From Myxococcus stipitatus (lineage in GTDB: Bacteria > Myxococcota > Myxococcia > Myxococcales > Myxococcaceae): DNA of 64,000 nt. Positions 60,527 through 64,000 of the stretch are shown here, piece after piece. Below the pieces are notes generated by a model. It was given only the letters and a program-made list of their open reading frames with translations, had not been told where the DNA came from and made no database searches. Position 1 is the stretch's first letter. Every line of letters starts with the position of its first letter. Made by a program: the position numbers and the translations under genes. Where the stretch lies: positions 6,694,001 through 6,758,000 of the forward strand of contig NZ_CP147913.1 of NCBI RefSeq assembly GCF_037414475.1. The letters are read 5' to 3'.

Positions 60527-61635
60527 GCCTCCACCGTTGCCGCGGCCCGAGGGGAACGCCGGGCGAGGAACCACCTGAGCGCGAGGAGGACCGCGCCGCT
60601 GCCCACCAGTGTGCCGGACTTGGCCAGCAGGGTGAGGCTCAGGTCGTAGTAGTACCAACTGCCCGAGATGAGGAGGAAGCCCACCGCGATTCCCTGCACG
60701 AGGATGTTGCGGCGGAGAAAGCCGCACAGGAGCAGCCCCACCGAGGCGATGACGGCGGGGGTATGGAGCGTGAGCAGGGCCATCAACGTGAGCGCGGCGA
60801 AGACTCCGGCGCCAGCGCCGCTCGTCGGCTCCAGGTCCAGCTCCTTCATGATGTGCCACGCGGTGTAGAGCGTGAGCGCGGTGAGGGCCAGGGTGAGGCC
60901 CGCGGCGGGGGGAGGCAGGGTCTCGTGGCTGCCGAACCGGAACATGGCGTCCAGGGCGTTGAATGCCCCCCGGCCCAGCAGCAGCGGCGGGATGCTGCTG
61001 GCGAGTCCCAGGGCGACGGAGCTCACCGGCTCACCCAGGCGGCCCGAGGAAAGCCGGGGCTGGAAGATGAACAGGACGTGGGTGAGCGCCGCGCATGCGA
61101 ACAGGCCGATGTCCGTGCCCAGGACTCCCGAGGTGTCCCACAGCAGGACCATCGTGGCGCCTACGAGCGTGAGCGTGGCGATGACGCGGAGGATTACGTC
61201 TGGAAAGGCGGCGATGAGCCCCGCGCCGACGATGATGGCCGCGACGGCGGTGGGGGAGGTCTCCTCCGTCAAACGGGCGACGCCCGCGGTCACCAGGCCC
61301 ATGCCGGAGAGCACGGAGGCGAGCGCGAGTTGCTCGATGAAGGCGCCATGGCCCAGGCGCCGGAGCACGGTGCCCCCCACGCAGAAGAGCAGGCCCAGCA
61401 CGATGAACGCGGCCTCTTCATTCAGGAGGCCGATACAGCCGAAGAAGCTCAGCACGAAGAGCGCGGAGATCCACGCACCGACGCCCGCCAGCGCCTTGAC
61501 GTACCAGGGCGAGGCGGTGCTGGTGCGTTGGAGTGCCTCCAGCGTGGAGTGGGCTCGGGACTCGGCGACGTCGTCGAGCTGGCCTTCACGCCGGAGTCCT
61601 TGAATGACGTCTCGGACGGATGGACGCGGGGACAT
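60523..61635 (-). CDS. DUF4401 membrane protein
   Basis: 370 residues from ATG 61635. A cytoplasmic N-terminal helix region (VRDVIQGLRREGQLDD) precedes about ten hydrophobic helices. Sequence and neighbourhood match DUF4401. It starts one nucleotide after the DUF2157 stop and overlaps the GDYXXLXY start, so all three are coupled. Function unknown; the set probably forms one membrane complex. Confidence 0.85.
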   Translation of the reverse strand: MSPRPSVRDVIQGLRREGQLDDVAESRAHSTLEALQRTSTASPWYVKALAGVGAWISALFVLSFFGCIGLLNEEAAFIVLGLLFCVGGTVLRRLGHGAFIEQLALASVLSGMGLVTAGVARLTEETSPTAVAAIIVGAGLIAAFPDVILRVIATLTLVGATMVLLWDTSGVLGTDIGLFACAALTHVLFIFQPRLSSGRLGEPVSSVALGLASSIPPLLLGRGAFNALDAMFRFGSHETLPPPAAGLTLALTALTLYTAWHIMKELDLEPTSGAGAGVFAALTLMALLTLHTPAVIASVGLLLCGFLRRNILVQGIAVGFLLISGSWYYYDLSLTLLAKSGTLVGSGAVLLALRWFLARRSPRAAATVEA

Positions 61636-61636
61636 G

Positions 61637-62737
61637 TCAGGACTCCTCCGAGGCACCCGTGGCGCGAGCCTGGGCTCGCAGATAGGAGACGGCGAGCGCG
61701 AGCTGAGCGACGAGGGTGAGCGGAATCACAATCAAGGCCACCTCGATGTCATCCGCGCTGTCGACGACGACCTTGCCGATGAAGGTGGTGATGAGCGTGA
61801 TGGCGCAGAAGAGGCCGAGGGTCAGGAGGAACAACTCACCGCGCAAGTGCCGGTGAAGCGCATAGTCCGCGGCCAGGGTCGCCAGCACCAGACCCAGTGA
61901 GAGGTAGGCCGCGGGGGTCGCGAGGTCATTCGGGACGAGGATGAGCGCCATGGACATGCCGAGCGCCGGCGCCGCCGTCATCATCGCGAGGATGCGGGCC
62001 ATCGACCGGTCCTGGAGCCAGGGGACTCGCAGGTTGGCGAAATGCTCGTAGGTGGCCCAGGCGAAGCCGTTGATGAGTGTCAGGACCACCGCGAGCCAGT
62101 CGAGTCCCTGGAGGGGATTGAAGGCTCTGAACGGGTCCGGCAGCAGGACCTGCACGTAGAAGAGGCTGACGCCGGTGTTGACGAGGACGATGAGGAGCAG
62201 CCAGAGCCCGGGGAAGCGTGACAGCACCACCCACGGGAGGATGAGGGCGGCCCATCCAGCGAACAGTTCGAATGCGTCCGCGCCCGTCTGGTAGGTCTGC
62301 CCGTAGACGGCGAGCAACGCCCCGACGAGGACCGACGCGGCGAGCAGGCAGAACTGGCCGGAGAGCTTGTCGCCCAGCCTTCGCGAGCCCAGGGCGGTGC
62401 CCGCGATGCCCGTGGCGATGAGGCCCATCTTCGCGAAGCGATGCAGGTCGGCCCAGTTGTACGCGAAGAAGTAGATGATGCCGGACAGCACCAGCATGCC
62501 GCCGAGCGCGAGCATCGTGGTGGACAGGAATCGTCGCCAGGCCTCGGCGGGAGGCGTCCCCAGGGCGAGGAACATCGCGCGCTCCCGCGCGGCGGGCGGA
62601 AGCGCTCCGGCGGCGAAGAGTTCCCTCAGTCGCTCTGGAGTCGCATCAAGGTCGAGCAGGTCTTTCGGCACGGCTGGCGACTGTACCCAATCGGCGAGGC
62701 GGCCGTCGCGCGCGGCGTGTCCTCCGACGAAATCCAT
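61637..62737 (-). CDS. DUF2157 membrane protein
   Basis: 366 residues from ATG 62737; GTG 62671 is an alternative start. A cytoplasmic N-terminus (LRELFAAGALPPAARERAM) precedes LSTTMLALGGMLVLSGIIYF, the usual first helix of DUF2157 proteins, then about nine more helices. It is the first gene of the DUF2157-DUF4401-GDYXXLXY operon, divergent from the M14 peptidase. Confidence 0.85.
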   Translation of the reverse strand: MDFVGGHAARDGRLADWVQSPAVPKDLLDLDATPERLRELFAAGALPPAARERAMFLALGTPPAEAWRRFLSTTMLALGGMLVLSGIIYFFAYNWADLHRFAKMGLIATGIAGTALGSRRLGDKLSGQFCLLAASVLVGALLAVYGQTYQTGADAFELFAGWAALILPWVVLSRFPGLWLLLIVLVNTGVSLFYVQVLLPDPFRAFNPLQGLDWLAVVLTLINGFAWATYEHFANLRVPWLQDRSMARILAMMTAAPALGMSMALILVPNDLATPAAYLSLGLVLATLAADYALHRHLRGELFLLTLGLFCAITLITTFIGKVVVDSADDIEVALIVIPLTLVAQLALAVSYLRAQARATGASEES

Positions 62738-62787
62738 CGCGCGGAGCGCCGCTTCCTTGCTTGACTCCGGAGGCCAAGGACACCGCC

Positions 62788-64000
62788 ATGCGCCACGTCG
62801 GACGCCGCCGCTACAGTCGACTCGTTGCCCCGGCTTGTCTCCTCTTCGCGTGGGGCCTCGCCGGCACGGTCCACGCCCACTCCACCATGTCCACCACACC
62901 CGCCATCTCCATCCCCTCTCCCCAGGCGCTCGCGGCGCGGTGGGACCAGGTCCATCTGCGGTCGCTCCCACCCGCGCCGCTCGTCCGGCACCCGGACGTG
63001 GAGCAGCACCTGAATGCGCTGAAGGCTCGCGCGCCGGACTTCTTCACGCTGAAGGTCGCGGGCCACTCGGTGGAAGGGCGCGCGCTCTACCACGTCACCC
63101 TGGGCTCGGGGCCGCGCCGCATCCTGCTCTGGTCCCAGATGCACGGCGACGAGCCCACCGCGACCACCGCGCTGCTGGACCTCTTCGAGTACCTCTCGAC
63201 GAACCGCGAGGAGCCCTGGGTCGCACGGCTGCTCTCCCAACTCACGCTGCACGCCGTGCCCATGCTCAACCCCGATGGCGCCGAGCGCTTCCAGCGCCGC
63301 AATGCCCAAGGCATCGATATCAACCGGGATGCACTTGCACTCCAGACACCGGAGGCCCGGACGCTCAAGTCGTTGAGGGATGCCCTGGAGCCCGCCGTCG
63401 GCTTCAACCTGCACAACCAGGGCTGGCGTCATGGCGTGGGAGACACCGGGCGGCCCGCGTCCATCTCCGTGCTCGCCCCCGCGTTCGACCAGGCGCGCGG
63501 TGACAACCCCGGACGCATCCTGGCGAAGAAGGTCTGCGGAGTGATTCGGGACGCGGTGGAGACACTCGCGCCCGGCCAGGTGGGCCGCTACGACGACACC
63601 TTCGAGGCGCGCGCCTTCGGCGACAACATGACACGCTGGGGAACCCCCACGGTCCTCATCGAGACGGGGGCGTGGACATCGTTGCCTCCGGACGAGCCCC
63701 TGGTGCGTCTCAACTTCGTCGCGCTCGCCACCGCGCTGGATTCCCTCGCCAGCGGCCACGCGGAGCAGGCGGACCTGGCGCGCTACGACTCCATCCCGGA
63801 GAACGACAGTTCGGGCATCGTCCACGTGTTGCTCAAGGGCATCGGCATGTTCGGCGCGGACGGCAAGCCCTTCACGGGCGACGTGGGCATCGGCGTCAGC
63901 CGCGCGGTGCGCTCCAAGGGAAGGAAGCTCACCCTGGCGCACGTGGGCCGGATTGAGGAACTCGGAGACCTGCGAGTCCTCGGGGCCATCGAGACCGTGC
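62788..64000 (+). CDS. M14-family zinc carboxypeptidase (3' end outside window)
   Basis: 404 residues visible from ATG 62788, with AAGGA upstream. A signal peptide (LVAPACLLFAWGLAGTVHA) is followed by an M14 catalytic domain: zinc ligands in WSQMHGDEPTA, substrate-binding Arg in DINRDAL, His in FNLHNQG and catalytic Glu in TVLIETGAW. A second domain begins after about residue 330 and is cut by the window edge. A secreted peptidase fits a predatory lifestyle or peptidoglycan-peptide processing; the exact substrate is unknown. Confidence 0.88.
   Translation, partial: MRHVGRRRYSRLVAPACLLFAWGLAGTVHAHSTMSTTPAISIPSPQALAARWDQVHLRSLPPAPLVRHPDVEQHLNALKARAPDFFTLKVAGHSVEGRALYHVTLGSGPRRILLWSQMHGDEPTATTALLDLFEYLSTNREEPWVARLLSQLTLHAVPMLNPDGAERFQRRNAQGIDINRDALALQTPEARTLKSLRDALEPAVGFNLHNQGWRHGVGDTGRPASISVLAPAFDQARGDNPGRILAKKVCGVIRDAVETLAPGQVGRYDDTFEARAFGDNMTRWGTPTVLIETGAWTSLPPDEPLVRLNFVALATALDSLASGHAEQADLARYDSIPENDSSGIVHVLLKGIGMFGADGKPFTGDVGIGVSRAVRSKGRKLTLAHVGRIEELGDLRVLGAIETV

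Noticed and set aside
62626-63942. 438-codon minus-strand frame opposite the M14 carboxypeptidase
   Set aside because: The plus strand has a signal peptide, ribosome-binding site and full zinc-peptidase motif set; the minus frame has none.

Overview
The window is about 64 kb of uniformly GC-rich DNA with dense, well-conserved coding. It is almost certainly a chromosomal segment of a myxobacterium (Myxococcota, Myxococcaceae/Archangiaceae type). The reasons are a GYF-domain/AgmX-type gliding-motility-like protein, a PEGA-domain Ser/Thr kinase with the HRDISPQN catalytic loop common in myxobacteria, a kinase-ATPase-TPR giant protein, a sigma-54 activator, orphan histidine kinases and very long antisense open frames typical of about 70% GC. 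I see no tRNA, rRNA, insertion sequence, prophage or CRISPR array. Species is not assigned.

Left part (1-22 kb): the end of an AgmX-like protein is followed by a decayed repeat region. Next comes a minus-strand operon of two tandem ComEC-type metallo-beta-lactamase-fold proteins plus a DUF3006 protein. A nucleoside-salvage neighbourhood then runs for about 15 kb: deoC aldolase, a PGM2-like phosphomutase that could serve as phosphopentomutase, a complete BMP-type nucleoside ABC importer (lipoprotein, ATPase, two permeases) divergent from pyrimidine-nucleoside phosphorylase, then cytidine deaminase and a nucleoside-deaminase-like amidohydrolase. Set among these are a DksA-like protein, a beta-barrel protein, a receiver-kinase lacking the usual phosphoacceptor His, an SDR/TetR divergent pair with three operator-like repeats, a SET-domain protein and a PilZ protein.

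Middle part (21-49 kb): this is mainly envelope biology. It holds a membrane histidine kinase divergent from pspA with a substrate-binding protein and a coiled-coil protein; a coupled lipoprotein-LolD-FtsX-membrane protein operon; the PEGA kinase; a Ycf46-like AAA protein; an L,D-transpeptidase next to a three-LysM lytic transglycosylase; a response regulator coupled to a four-haem cytochrome lipoprotein; an MscS channel; an LpoB/COG3014 cluster; a ZIP transporter, a CBS protein, a flippase-like membrane protein and a methyltransferase.

Right part (49-64 kb): the most unusual locus is a minus-strand set of four genes: kinase-AAA-TPR regulator, an unrecognised 216-residue protein, a YcaO cyclodehydratase-like protein and a TfuA protein. 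The last three overlap translationally. It diverges from a sigma-54 activator across an intergenic region with competing hairpins and a -24/-12-like promoter. YcaO-TfuA pairs install backbone thioamides, so this looks like a peptide- or protein-modification system with no evident precursor. It is followed by an SDR, a haem oxygenase operon with a clear Fur box, a DUF2157/DUF4401/GDYXXLXY membrane-protein triad and the start of a secreted M14 carboxypeptidase that runs off the window.
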